Positions 51,503 through 61,143 of a stretch of 64,000 nt of DNA are shown piece by piece (the first letter of the stretch is position 1; every line of letters starts with the position of its first letter). The notes below the pieces were generated by a model. That model saw nothing but the letters and a program-made list of their open reading frames with translations, did no database searches and had not been told where the DNA came from. The stretch is taken from NCBI RefSeq assembly GCF_900188105.1, contig NZ_FZNP01000011.1, forward strand, positions 212,093 to 276,092. Direction: 5' to 3'. Origin of the DNA: Actinomadura mexicana (GTDB taxonomy: Bacteria > Actinomycetota > Actinomycetes > Streptosporangiales > Streptosporangiaceae). Position numbers and translations under genes: made by a program.

Positions 51503-51756
51503 GCGCGGTCCTCCTTGCTGAGGAAGTCGATGAGGGAGGCGTTGACGAGGTCGGGCCGCTCGTACTGAGGCCATTGCTTGGCTTCGGGGACGGTCGGGAG
51601 GCGGGCATGGGGGACCGCGGAGACGGCTGCCTCGACGGCGGCGGGGGTGTGCCCGTGCTCGCCGCGGATGAAGAGGGTGGGTGCCTCCACGGCGGAGAGC
51701 CGCTGCGGTGTGAGGAGCGAGCGGCCGTTGTCGGCCGCCCGGACCTGCCGGTGGAC
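51499..51756 (-). pseudogene. Alpha/beta hydrolase C-terminal remnant
   Basis: Only the last 75 or so residues of a hydrolase survive (RLSAVEAPTLFIRGEHGHTP, then a QWPQYERPDLVNASLIDFLS end). The 5' part is lost near 51756. Its stop overlaps the next start. It is the first gene of a dead three-gene operon. Confidence 0.68.
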
Positions 51757-51967
51757 TCGCCGGGCCTCCACGCCAGGCGTCCAGGACCGTACGTGCCGGG
51801 CCCGCACCCGGTGCCGAGGGCATCGCCTGATCGCGATGAACCGACCTCGGGAAACGGGCCAGCCCATGGGACGCTGGTCCGAGCCAAAGTGGACATGACA
51901 CGGCTCGCACGCAGGTCCGTGCGGTGCCTCCGGTTATCCCGTGAGCATCCTGCCTACGAAGTGCTCA

Positions 51968-52732
51968 TCAGCGGCCAACCTCTACGCCATAGCCGAACCA
52001 GTACCCGCACGGCTTCCATTCAGGGCCCGGGATGGAGGTATCCCCTTCCGAGATGGGAGGGAAGTACGCGATATCCACCCATGGTTGGAGCCACACCCCA
52101 GGCCGCCCGGAGGCGATGAGCGCGTCGGCGTCGACGACCACACGCCAGGCAAAACTCCCGTCCCAAGGGGGCGGTGGCCCAAAAGGCCCAGGATTGTCAT
52201 TCGCAGGCTGCACGCTGAACCAGCCGGCCGATTCCGGGTCCGGTGCTCCGATGTTGAAGCGTAGAGACGCATCGATGCCAGGACCACGGAACTTGAACAA
52301 GATCTCGCGGCCACCGTGGGAGAGGTCGAGGTAGGTATCCGGATATGAGGTCCCTCCCCATCCCGGCGGGAGTGGCCGGGAGAAACGACCCTGTTCGCTG
52401 ACGGCCGGTGTGAGACCAGGTGATCGCACGCGTCCCCGTAGGTGGTGGCGCTCGTACCCGCCCTCGGCCGGCATGGCGATCTGCACGCCGGCTTGGACGT
52501 ACGCGTCCGCGGGCACCGTGAACTGGTCGGTCTCGGCCCGGAACCACGAAGCCGGGGTCCCTTCGTCCGGCACGACGTCGAATGTCACGGTGACGGCGTC
52601 CGTGCCCGTGTTGTGGATGAGGAAGGTGATCGTGCCGCGCAGCATCCCCGCCCCGTCGTCGGCGACGCTCACATCGATCGGCGGGGTCTGGATCAGTCCG
52701 CCGGTGTACACCGAGATCTCCAGCTCACCCAT
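51968..52732 (-). CDS. Unknown beta-sandwich-like protein, fifth gene of cluster
   Basis: I do not recognise this 254-aa protein. It has no signal peptide or TM segment. The first half has an Ig/CARDB-like strand pattern (GTITFLIHNTGTDAVTVTFD) and the second is rich in Trp, Pro and Gly (WSxxxN and PGVWLQPWVDIAYFPP). ATG 52732 overlaps the stop of the 1171-aa gene by 8 bases, so it is the last gene of the five-gene operon. Confidence 0.72.
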   Translation of the reverse strand: MGELEISVYTGGLIQTPPIDVSVADDGAGMLRGTITFLIHNTGTDAVTVTFDVVPDEGTPASWFRAETDQFTVPADAYVQAGVQIAMPAEGGYERHHLRGRVRSPGLTPAVSEQGRFSRPLPPGWGGTSYPDTYLDLSHGGREILFKFRGPGIDASLRFNIGAPDPESAGWFSVQPANDNPGPFGPPPPWDGSFAWRVVVDADALIASGRPGVWLQPWVDIAYFPPISEGDTSIPGPEWKPCGYWFGYGVEVGR

Positions 52733-55700
52733 TGTCGTCCCCTTCCGGCAGCCATCCGCCTGGGATCGGGATGTGGTCGATCAACACCGTGCGTTCGGTA
52801 AGCTCCGGCGGCTGCGCGCCGAGGCCCTCCTGCGGGGCCGCAAGATCGCCGAGTGGAGCCAGGTCTTCGACCTCCCGCACCCGCAGCCGCAGCGGCCGGC
52901 CTCCGGGCGGGAGCGGCAGCTCGATCGGCGTGCCGGACGCGTCACCGGTCCGCGTGAACGTCGGCAGCGGGCGCCACGCGGGCAGGCCGGGGTCGGTGGC
53001 GGGGTCGACCGCGATCACCTCCGGTGCCGGGCCGCTGTCCGGGGCCTCGTCGATGCCGACCTCGACTCGGTTCGGCGGCTGCGGCCCGACGCCGTGCACC
53101 CGTACGAGCAGCCGTCCCCCGGCGCGCTCGACGACGATCTCCCGATCGGGCAGCAGCGGCACTCGCTCCGTCGTGACCACCGGCGACAGTTCCAGCGCCG
53201 GCAGGCTGTACGGCTGGTAGCGGGCCACGGCCAGCCGTACGAAGGGCCGGTACGCGCGCATGTCGGCGGGCGGGGTCAGCACCACCTCGGCGCGCCACGC
53301 GTCGCCCTTGAGGGTGACCGGGCACGCGATCACCGATGCGGTCGGCTCACCGCCGGGCAGCCGCAGGGAACGAGCCTCGCCGCCGAACCACTCGGCCCCC
53401 GGGTACCGGCCGACGCGCGGCGATGCGTAGACGGGGTCCCCGGCCAGCTCGGTGACCAAATGCGCGGCATCTCCGGGGCTCTCGGACGCGACCACGCCCA
53501 GGCACTCGCCTGCACCGGTCGCGTACCAGGGGCGGGCCAGCTCGACCACTAACCGGTTGCCGGAGCGGCGGCGTACGATCCGGTCCGGCCCGGTCTCCGC
53601 CGACCAACGGAAACCGGGCAGCACCGCAAGCACCTCGAGTTTCGGCGGCCGGGCGGACGACGGCACCACCACGGTGCGCGGCTCGCCCATGAGCTCGAAC
53701 GCCCCCGGCGGGTCCTCCGGGGCGAAGTACGGCCGGTAGCGGCTCACCGCCTTCGCGGAATAGGTGACGTCGCGATGCCGGGTATCACCGAACTGGTGCG
53801 CGAAGCGCAGTCGCGGCGCCTGGTCACGGTCCACGTCCCGGTCGTGCACGTGGCCTGCGGTCATCGGCCGCACGGAGTCATCCGACCATTCCTCCCAGGC
53901 GGCGGCGACCTCCACCCTGCCCGTGCTGGCGGTGTGCAGCCCGTCCTCGGCGAACTCCGCCGTGACGATGGCCGCCGTGTCGCCCTCGCCACGAGCCGCC
54001 TGAAGCTCCTGCCATACCGGAGCGATCCTGGGCCGGCGTACCGCGTGCACGGCGTGCACGGTCACCGGGGGCGAGAGCAACGGGTGCCGCCCCCGAAGCG
54101 CGTTCCCACTGGTGACACCGCCGGGGGCGGCGCGCGGCCCGAGCCACTCGTGGACGGCGAAGTGCGGGAGGAAGCCCGGTGTGATCGTGGAGGAGAGCTC
54201 GACGTCGGCGCTCTCCCCGGGGGCCAGGTCGATCCGCAGCCGATCGGCGTTCTCCCAGCTGAGCACGACCGCGGTGCTCTCGGGCACATGATCCCCGACT
54301 ACGACGGTCTTGGTGTCGGTGCCCGGCCAGGGGCTCCAGTCCGCCGCCGACCACGGCCCGCCGGCGTACGCGGCCACGCCGGCCGCCGCCGGATCCGGCA
54401 GAGAGAGCGCGGGCTGGTCGCCGGGTTCAACCCGCAACGCCTGCGCGGCGAGCCGCCAACTCTCGGCATCGGTCATCGAGTCGAGTACGCCGTGCTGCTC
54501 GATCAGCGCGAACGCGACCGCCGGGGGATGCAGCGTGCAGGCGTCCCGGGCGGCGTAGCGGGGTTCGGCGGCGGCGAACTCCTCGGCGGTCATGCCCTGG
54601 TCGCTGCGGATCACCAGGCGGTCGACGGCCGCGCCGGGCAGCGGTGCGGAGTCCACGTGCAGGCGGGGCGGCGCCACCGGCTCGGCCCGGCGGTAGGCGA
54701 TCTCGTCGCTGGCGCAGTCGTCGGTGACGGCGTCCAGATCAGGGCCGCCGCCGGCGATGTCCGCCACGCGTACGCGCAGGCGGTAGCGCCGGCCGAAACG
54801 GAGCCGGGGGAGCGCTCCCTCCGGCACGTCGAAGCTCCAGTCCAGGTTGTACGGGGCGGCCATGCGCGGGGCGGCGGCCTGCCAGGTCCGGTCGGGACGG
54901 TGGGCGAGTTCGGGCGGCGGCACCGCGAGGCTCCAGCCGTCCCACCGCACCACGATCTCGTCCGCGCGTATCACGCCGTCCTCGCCGCGCACGGCGGCCA
55001 GGTGCTTGACGTGGCCCTCCTCCCGGCGGCCCCGCCCGGTCCCGATCTCGATACGGTCGCCCGCCGCGTCGAGCACCGAGTAGACGGCCTCGCGTGCGCA
55101 CAGCGACCGCCACTGGGGGTCGTCGGCGTCGAACACGTCCACTCGATAGCCGAGCACCAGCTCGGTGGCGTCCAATTCGTCCTCGGCGTTGCCGTCGGTG
55201 GCGTTGATGCGGTTGTGGGCGCGCAGGGAGGCCCGGTCGAGTCGGTCGTCGAACTGGCGTTGCCGGTCAGGGCGGATCAGCATCAGCCCGGCCGACCGTA
55301 GCGCGGGCAGCTGTGCGCCCGGCCCGTTCGGCGCGGGGGGCCCGGTCGGATCGATGCCGGTGCCGGAGGCGAGCAGCCGTGCGGCCGCCCGCAGTCCGAT
55401 CACCCCGCCGTCCACGTCGAAGGTCGCGATCGCCCATGGTGGCGTGTCGCGCGTCTCGTCCACCAGGTCGATCCGCGGTGCGTCCGACAGGTCGATGACC
55501 CCCCGCCGTACGTCACTGGCCCGTTCGGGGTCGGCACCCGGCCAGAACCCCTCCGTGTCGAGGCTGTACCACGTCCACGGCGAGGTGAGCACGAGGTCGG
55601 TGCCGTACGCGCGCACCGACAGCCGATCGCCGTCGTCCAGCTCGTCGGCGTTGATCAGCAGCTCGAATACCAGCCCGAGGTCACGCAGCACCTCTGGATG

Positions 55701-56240
55701 CTCGCGGATCAGCCCGAACGTGCGCCGGAAGTCCATGGCCGAGTCCAGCAGCGGCGAGTCCCGCGGCGGTTCCGGCGGAGGGACGGCGGCCCACGGCCGC
55801 AGATACTGCGCCAGGTCGGGGGTGCCGTCGGGCTCGGCCAGAACCTCGCTCACCTCGCGGTAGGTCAGGCCGATCCGCTGGGCGTCGCCGTACCGAGGCG
55901 TCACCAGGGCGCTGTCCGGCTCACGCAGTCCCGCGAACAGCCTGGCCGCGTCGCCCCGGAACACGGCGTCCCAAACGTCCTGGCTGGCCACGGAGTCGTA
56001 CAGCACCGGGCGGGACCGTGTCGCCTGTACGCCTGCGGGATTCTTGACGTACAGCCGGAAGTCCAGGTCGTCGAGCAGGATCCTCGGCCACGAGTCCAGC
56101 CCTTCGGTCGTCAGGGAGCCGCCGTCAAGCCTGGGAACCACGACGACCCGCAGGACGGCGGGCCGGCCGATCTCGTGGCCGGGCACGTCGGCGGGGTCGA
56201 GCAGGCGGTTCGGGACCGCGATCAGCACCAGGTCACTCAT
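52725..56240 (-). CDS. Very large unknown protein (1171 aa) of the cluster
   Basis: This 1171-aa soluble protein begins MSDLVLIAVPNRLLDPADV. Along its length it is rich in strand-like stretches, Trp and Arg. The C-terminal region contains RPFVRLAVARYQPYSLPALE and a final LRLRVREVEDL. I see no catalytic motif, Walker motif, signal or membrane segment. The stretch resembles large uncharacterised proteins I recall from other bacteria, but I cannot name a family. It starts with ATG 56240 inside the end of the WD40-like gene. Confidence 0.78.
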   Translation of the reverse strand: MSDLVLIAVPNRLLDPADVPGHEIGRPAVLRVVVVPRLDGGSLTTEGLDSWPRILLDDLDFRLYVKNPAGVQATRSRPVLYDSVASQDVWDAVFRGDAARLFAGLREPDSALVTPRYGDAQRIGLTYREVSEVLAEPDGTPDLAQYLRPWAAVPPPEPPRDSPLLDSAMDFRRTFGLIREHPEVLRDLGLVFELLINADELDDGDRLSVRAYGTDLVLTSPWTWYSLDTEGFWPGADPERASDVRRGVIDLSDAPRIDLVDETRDTPPWAIATFDVDGGVIGLRAAARLLASGTGIDPTGPPAPNGPGAQLPALRSAGLMLIRPDRQRQFDDRLDRASLRAHNRINATDGNAEDELDATELVLGYRVDVFDADDPQWRSLCAREAVYSVLDAAGDRIEIGTGRGRREEGHVKHLAAVRGEDGVIRADEIVVRWDGWSLAVPPPELAHRPDRTWQAAAPRMAAPYNLDWSFDVPEGALPRLRFGRRYRLRVRVADIAGGGPDLDAVTDDCASDEIAYRRAEPVAPPRLHVDSAPLPGAAVDRLVIRSDQGMTAEEFAAAEPRYAARDACTLHPPAVAFALIEQHGVLDSMTDAESWRLAAQALRVEPGDQPALSLPDPAAAGVAAYAGGPWSAADWSPWPGTDTKTVVVGDHVPESTAVVLSWENADRLRIDLAPGESADVELSSTITPGFLPHFAVHEWLGPRAAPGGVTSGNALRGRHPLLSPPVTVHAVHAVRRPRIAPVWQELQAARGEGDTAAIVTAEFAEDGLHTASTGRVEVAAAWEEWSDDSVRPMTAGHVHDRDVDRDQAPRLRFAHQFGDTRHRDVTYSAKAVSRYRPYFAPEDPPGAFELMGEPRTVVVPSSARPPKLEVLAVLPGFRWSAETGPDRIVRRRSGNRLVVELARPWYATGAGECLGVVASESPGDAAHLVTELAGDPVYASPRVGRYPGAEWFGGEARSLRLPGGEPTASVIACPVTLKGDAWRAEVVLTPPADMRAYRPFVRLAVARYQPYSLPALELSPVVTTERVPLLPDREIVVERAGGRLLVRVHGVGPQPPNRVEVGIDEAPDSGPAPEVIAVDPATDPGLPAWRPLPTFTRTGDASGTPIELPLPPGGRPLRLRVREVEDLAPLGDLAAPQEGLGAQPPELTERTVLIDHIPIPGGWLPEGDDNG

Positions 56241-58437
56241 CGCCCCGGCCTCGGTAGAAATGGATTCCGTCTTCGCAGGCGACGGCGAGCACCCTGCCGT
56301 CGGCGGTGAACCCCAGGTCGTGGGGAACGCCGGCCGCCGGACCCCACCAGAACGCGTCCGCGTCGTCGCGATCCCCGCGCCCGACCGCCTCGCCGTCAAG
56401 GTCGAACATGTACAGGTACGGCTGCTCGGTCGCCACGAGCAGGGCGCGTCCCTTCGGATAGAACGCCAGCCCGGTGACCGGGTACGGCAGCCGCCACACC
56501 GTGTGCGCGTCACCGGGGGAGGAGGCCGAGGTCACCCGCACGTCGTTGCCCGCCGCGGTCGCGAGCAGCCGGCCATCCGGGCTCACCACGACCTGGTCGA
56601 TCCCCGTGTGATGGGGGATCGTCTCGGTGAGGCCGGTAGGGATGTCCACGAGCACCAGCGCGGCGTCGGCGTTGCTGCTGGTGATCACCAGCTTGGTGCT
56701 CCCTTCGCCGGGCACGGCGAACGCCAGAGAGGTGATCTTGCCGTCGACGTCGATCGGCTTCTCGATGATCTGCCCGCCGTCGTGGCGCAGCAGGCGGCAG
56801 TGGCTCCGGCTCGCCACCGCGATCACCGCGTCGTCGGGTGGTTCGGCCGGAAGCACCGCGACCCGCTCGAGCGGTTCGTTGAACTGCACGCTCGTCGGGT
56901 CCTCCTCGTTGACGTCGTAGAACCGCAACCACGTGTCGCCGCGTACGTCGACGAGCCGCCGGTCGTCGACGAATGCTGCGTCGCGCGGGGCCCGGATGGC
57001 GGCGGAGGGTTGCCGCGGCCAGGACTGCAACGGCGTGCCGAGCAACGTACGGGCCACGAGCCTTGTGTCGGCCAGCCACACCGCGCAGTGGTCCCCGCTC
57101 GGGCTCACGGCCAGGCCGAGCACCCGCGCGTCCGGCTCGCTCTTGTACAGGGGCGCGGCGTCGCCGAGCCTGCGGAAGTACTCGAACCCGCCGGCCCCTT
57201 CGCCCGCACCGACCACGCCGATCCAGGTCCGCTCCCGCTCCGGCGCCTGGGAGTCCGGGATCGTGGCGAGCACCATCCGGTACGGGGTGCCGCGCCGCTC
57301 CCACTGCTGCCGGTGGGTCCACGCGGCCGCCGCGACGTCGTCGATGTCGTAGCAGGTGACCCGGTTGCCGCCGCACAGGGCGATCCGGGTGCCGGAGGGG
57401 CTGAACTCGATCCGGCCGGCCTCGCCGTCATGCCGCCAAAGGCAGGCGCCGGTGCCGGCCTCGAGCAGCGTCACCCCTGGGCCGGACGGGGTGGCGTTCA
57501 CGGCCAACAGCCCGCCGTCGGGGCTGTATCGGACGCAGCGCGGCCTGCCCGTTGCCGGGTCCAGCCGCAGCGTACGGAAATCCTCCGACGGGGCCAGCCC
57601 GGGCAGCGTCCGGACCGTGAGCTCGGAGCCCGAGGCGTAGGCCACCAACTTCCCAGACGGACTGGTGGCGATGCTGTGGTAGCCGACCGAGTCTCCGGCC
57701 GGGAGCCGGAACTCGACGTACCCGTCGCCCTCGAACTCCACGATCCAGCCGGAGGTGCCGGGTTCGCCATCCGCTTCGTCCACCCAGAAGTACTCGCCCA
57801 CCGCGAGGAGGCGCTCACCGGCGGCCCACTTCAGCTGCTGGCACTCGCCGAGGAGGAGCCGCGTCTGCTTCGAAGGTCGCGGCTCGCCGGTAGCGCAGTC
57901 GACGATCGAGGGTGGCGAGCCGTACGCGAGCAACGAGGGTGAGCCGTCGGGTCCCAGGCACCACGGCTGGCTAAGCAACAGCGACACGGACCGGGTCCAC
58001 CCTGCGGGATCGCCCGGCTCCATCGCGTAGGCGAGGAACCCGTCATCGGTCCACGCCAACAGGAACGGATCTCCGACGTCGCCGAAGGCGAGGTCCCTCG
58101 CGCCTTGGTACTGCCGCTGCCAGAACCGTTCACCCGTGTGCACGTTGAGCCCCACCAGCCGCTGGAACGGCTCGGTGTCGTGCGGAACCTGCATCCGTTC
58201 GGCGTACGCGCAGACCCCGTACCCGGCCTGGACCGTGATCGCGGTGAGGGTGCCGCGGTGCAGGCCGCTCGGATCCTCTCCCCACGCGGGCTGAACCTGC
58301 CCGCCGGGCACCGACAGCTTCAGCGGGGGATCCGTGGTGCCGGTACGGGCGGCCACCAGATGATCGCCGTCCGTCCAGAACAGCCGGTCGGGGGCGAACG
58401 GCAGGTCGAACTCGGCGACCGGGGGGACGCTGCTCAC
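56233..58437 (-). CDS. WD40-like beta-propeller protein (734 aa)
   Basis: This 734-aa protein is built from propeller-type repeats, each with a SP(D/S)G turn: SPSGKLVAYAS, YSPDGGLLAVNA, FSPSGTRIALCG, SPSGDHCAVW, SPDGRLLATAA and FTADGRVLAVA. It probably forms one or two propellers acting as a protein-interaction scaffold. No enzymatic motif is seen. The start is GTG 58437 with GGAGGAGG upstream, overlapping the stop of the 898-aa gene (GTGA). No signal peptide is seen. Confidence 0.85.
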   Translation of the reverse strand: MSSVPPVAEFDLPFAPDRLFWTDGDHLVAARTGTTDPPLKLSVPGGQVQPAWGEDPSGLHRGTLTAITVQAGYGVCAYAERMQVPHDTEPFQRLVGLNVHTGERFWQRQYQGARDLAFGDVGDPFLLAWTDDGFLAYAMEPGDPAGWTRSVSLLLSQPWCLGPDGSPSLLAYGSPPSIVDCATGEPRPSKQTRLLLGECQQLKWAAGERLLAVGEYFWVDEADGEPGTSGWIVEFEGDGYVEFRLPAGDSVGYHSIATSPSGKLVAYASGSELTVRTLPGLAPSEDFRTLRLDPATGRPRCVRYSPDGGLLAVNATPSGPGVTLLEAGTGACLWRHDGEAGRIEFSPSGTRIALCGGNRVTCYDIDDVAAAAWTHRQQWERRGTPYRMVLATIPDSQAPERERTWIGVVGAGEGAGGFEYFRRLGDAAPLYKSEPDARVLGLAVSPSGDHCAVWLADTRLVARTLLGTPLQSWPRQPSAAIRAPRDAAFVDDRRLVDVRGDTWLRFYDVNEEDPTSVQFNEPLERVAVLPAEPPDDAVIAVASRSHCRLLRHDGGQIIEKPIDVDGKITSLAFAVPGEGSTKLVITSSNADAALVLVDIPTGLTETIPHHTGIDQVVVSPDGRLLATAAGNDVRVTSASSPGDAHTVWRLPYPVTGLAFYPKGRALLVATEQPYLYMFDLDGEAVGRGDRDDADAFWWGPAAGVPHDLGFTADGRVLAVACEDGIHFYRGRGDE

Positions 58438-61130
58438 GGATCCTCCTCCGAAGGCGCGACCGCGAAGCGACTGCGGTACCGCCGCCAGTTCTCCAGCCCC
58501 GGGTCGTGGTCGCCGCCGGCGGCGAAGGCCGCGAAGGCTGCGGGCCGGGTCAGTGCCGGCGCGTCCCCGCCGACCAGGCGCCATTCGCCGCTGTCCAGTT
58601 CGACACGCTCGGACCAGAACAGGACCTCGATCTCGAGGATCACGGTGGCGCGGCCCACCAAGTCGTTCGTCACCGACCGGTATGTCAGCTCCAGCCTCAG
58701 CTCCACCGAGACCGAGACCAGCCCCAGCACGTCCAGGGTGCCGCCGATCCGCAGGTAGCCGCTGACCTCCAGTTCGCCGGAGTCCCAGACGAACCGCACC
58801 CCGCCGAGTATGTGGGCCTCGCCGCGTGCGACGTAGAACTCGACCGCCACCAGCGCCCCGAACTCCAGCGCTGCCTCCAGCCGCCGCAGCCCGTTCTGGT
58901 CGGCGGCGAGCTCCAGGTAGCCGCCGCCGCCGAACGCCATCACGGTCAGCACGAACGGGTTCGTCCGGCCGGAGAAACCGAGCACGACCTCGGGTGGTGC
59001 GCCGGTGAAGGACACGTCGACGCCGGCCCTGAACAGCATGTTGCGCATCACGAAGACGCCGCATGTCACGGCGGGTAGCGGCAGCGCGTAGTCGACCGCG
59101 ACCCCGCTGGTGGACGGTGTGATCTTCGGTCCGGCGTCGCCGATCGCGACGTTGTCGCCCAGCTCCTCGAGCAGCTTCAGGCTGCCCAGCAGCTTCGCCC
59201 CGAGGCCTTCGACGGTGAGCCCGTCGGGAGGTGCGCCCCGGCCCGGCGGCTCGGGCCCGGTCCGCCGGACGTACGTCACCTTCGCGAACGACAGCTCGAG
59301 CAGCGGGTTGGACGTGGGCAGCCGAAGCCCGAAGTCATGCAGTGTGCAGGTCACGCTTGTGCCGGTGTCGGACGCGACCACGTTCAGCTCGAGGCGGGTG
59401 GTGTCCTTGGCGACGAATCCCGGGAGGTCCTTCCTGAACGTGACGGCGCCCGGCTGTGACCAGCTCATCGTGACGACGGGGGCGCGGCCTGGCCGCATCT
59501 CCGAGGTGATCATCGGAGGCACGTCGATCCGTTCGATGATCTCACGCAGCGGATAGCCGAGCAGGCCGGCCCCGACGTCGAACAGGCCGGCGGGGGAGGA
59601 CACCAGGGCGCCGGCGGCGGCCTTGACGGGGCCGTAGTTCCGGGAGATCGCATTGACCCGGTACGCCAGCGCCGCCAGCCCGCCGGAACGCTCCGCCCGC
59701 CCCGCGAAGTCGATCGGTATCGCCTCGCCTGCGGCGAGCTCGAGCATCGCGTACGCCGACTCGCCCTGCTCGGCGAAGGCGTCGGTGTACCGGAACGGGT
59801 GGTAGGCGTCGGCCTGGTCCAGCAGCCGTCCCAGGGCCGGCAGCGTCATCTCCAGCTCCTCGAGGACGGCCCCCGGATCGGCATGGCCGAACCGGCCGCC
59901 GAGCGTGAAGCCGCGGACCAGGTGGACGTCCGCCGGTGCGGCCTCGGGCGCCCGAACGAGGTCGAGCGGGGTGGGCGGAATCGCGACCGTGACCCGGCCG
60001 TAGAACCTCCCGAGTTCCTCGGCGAGCCGCGAGGTCGCCGCGGGGCCCAGCGACCGGTCCGCGACGAACACGAGCGGGACCTCGAACCGGACGGGGCCGT
60101 TCGGCGCGTGGCACACCACCGGGAACAGGAGGGGCTGCCCGGCCGAGGCCATGGGCCGGAAGTACGTGTCCCTGCGTTGGCCGTCCCCGGCATCGAAGCT
60201 CTGCCAGTCGGGGTGCTCGAGCTCGGTGAAGACGGTTCGGGAGATCTCCACCTCGTCGAAGGGGAACCGGCGGCGGATGGCCGGGTCCTGAGACCGGTCG
60301 CGTACCGGCTCGACGACTGTGAGCTGGTACGCGTGGCGAAGCACCGCGACCTGCTCGGCCGCATCGAAGGCGCGCACCACCGACTTCTCGTAGATGGCCC
60401 GGTGCCCGAACGGGTAGAGGTAGCCGCGGGCGAGGAAGCGGACGGACATGTCCCGGCCGAGTACGGTGCTGTGGTCCCATTCCGCCTCCGGCCAGCGTCC
60501 GGAGGCCACGAGGGAGCCCCCGAGCGCGCTCAGCTCGAACAGGCGTGACCGCGCCGGCGCCTTGCCCGTCAGCTCGGCAAGGGACTGCCGGGCGAACCGG
60601 TCGAGCGCCGGCACGAAGTCCGGAGGGTCGCCGATGCCCGCCGCCGTCTCGTCCACCACCACGAGCTCCACCCCCGAGCCGGGCTCGGAACCGTGCAACC
60701 GGGTACGCCACAGCGGGTTGGTCTCATCCGGGATCGTGCCGACAGGGTGGCCGGCCCGCAGCGGGTGTTCGCCCTGGGCCTGGGGGCGTACCTTCAGCCG
60801 CCACGGCAGCTCGACCACGCTACCGGCGTCGACGGCGAGTTCGCCGGCGGCCCGGACCAGCCCTTCCACGGTGAGGTCGATGCTGTTCCCGGCCGGCACG
60901 ACGAACCGCAGCGCGCTCGACCCGGACAGCCGCGCCCGCCGCCGCCCGGCGGCCCCGGCGGTCTCGGCGATCGTCTCCTCGGCCAGGTGCTGTGGCGGAA
61001 ACCAGAGCGTAAGAACCCCGCCAACCGGGTCGGCCACCAGTGCCGCACCTCCGCCGGTGACGGTCATGCCGGACCACTCCACCCCCAGCAGCAGGTGGTC
61101 CGCCGGTCGCGCCACCAACGCCCTGATCAT
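58434..61130 (-). CDS. Large beta-rich unknown protein (898 aa)
   Basis: This 898-aa protein has an N-terminal region opening MIRALVARPADHLLLGVEWS. The second half has a regular beta pattern: VMAFGGGGYLELAAD, GALVAVEFYVARGEAHILGG, YLRIGGTLDVLGLVSVSVEL, TYRSVTNDLVGRATVILEIE. Similar strand-rich segments with the VEVEVLF type of ending occur in large uncharacterised bacterial proteins (from memory). It has no signal, TM or catalytic motif. Its ATG lies 13 bases behind the frame-corrected protease stop. Confidence 0.8.
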   Translation of the reverse strand: MIRALVARPADHLLLGVEWSGMTVTGGGAALVADPVGGVLTLWFPPQHLAEETIAETAGAAGRRRARLSGSSALRFVVPAGNSIDLTVEGLVRAAGELAVDAGSVVELPWRLKVRPQAQGEHPLRAGHPVGTIPDETNPLWRTRLHGSEPGSGVELVVVDETAAGIGDPPDFVPALDRFARQSLAELTGKAPARSRLFELSALGGSLVASGRWPEAEWDHSTVLGRDMSVRFLARGYLYPFGHRAIYEKSVVRAFDAAEQVAVLRHAYQLTVVEPVRDRSQDPAIRRRFPFDEVEISRTVFTELEHPDWQSFDAGDGQRRDTYFRPMASAGQPLLFPVVCHAPNGPVRFEVPLVFVADRSLGPAATSRLAEELGRFYGRVTVAIPPTPLDLVRAPEAAPADVHLVRGFTLGGRFGHADPGAVLEELEMTLPALGRLLDQADAYHPFRYTDAFAEQGESAYAMLELAAGEAIPIDFAGRAERSGGLAALAYRVNAISRNYGPVKAAAGALVSSPAGLFDVGAGLLGYPLREIIERIDVPPMITSEMRPGRAPVVTMSWSQPGAVTFRKDLPGFVAKDTTRLELNVVASDTGTSVTCTLHDFGLRLPTSNPLLELSFAKVTYVRRTGPEPPGRGAPPDGLTVEGLGAKLLGSLKLLEELGDNVAIGDAGPKITPSTSGVAVDYALPLPAVTCGVFVMRNMLFRAGVDVSFTGAPPEVVLGFSGRTNPFVLTVMAFGGGGYLELAADQNGLRRLEAALEFGALVAVEFYVARGEAHILGGVRFVWDSGELEVSGYLRIGGTLDVLGLVSVSVELRLELTYRSVTNDLVGRATVILEIEVLFWSERVELDSGEWRLVGGDAPALTRPAAFAAFAAGGDHDPGLENWRRYRSRFAVAPSEEDP

Positions 61131-61143
61131 CGCCCCGTCCCCG

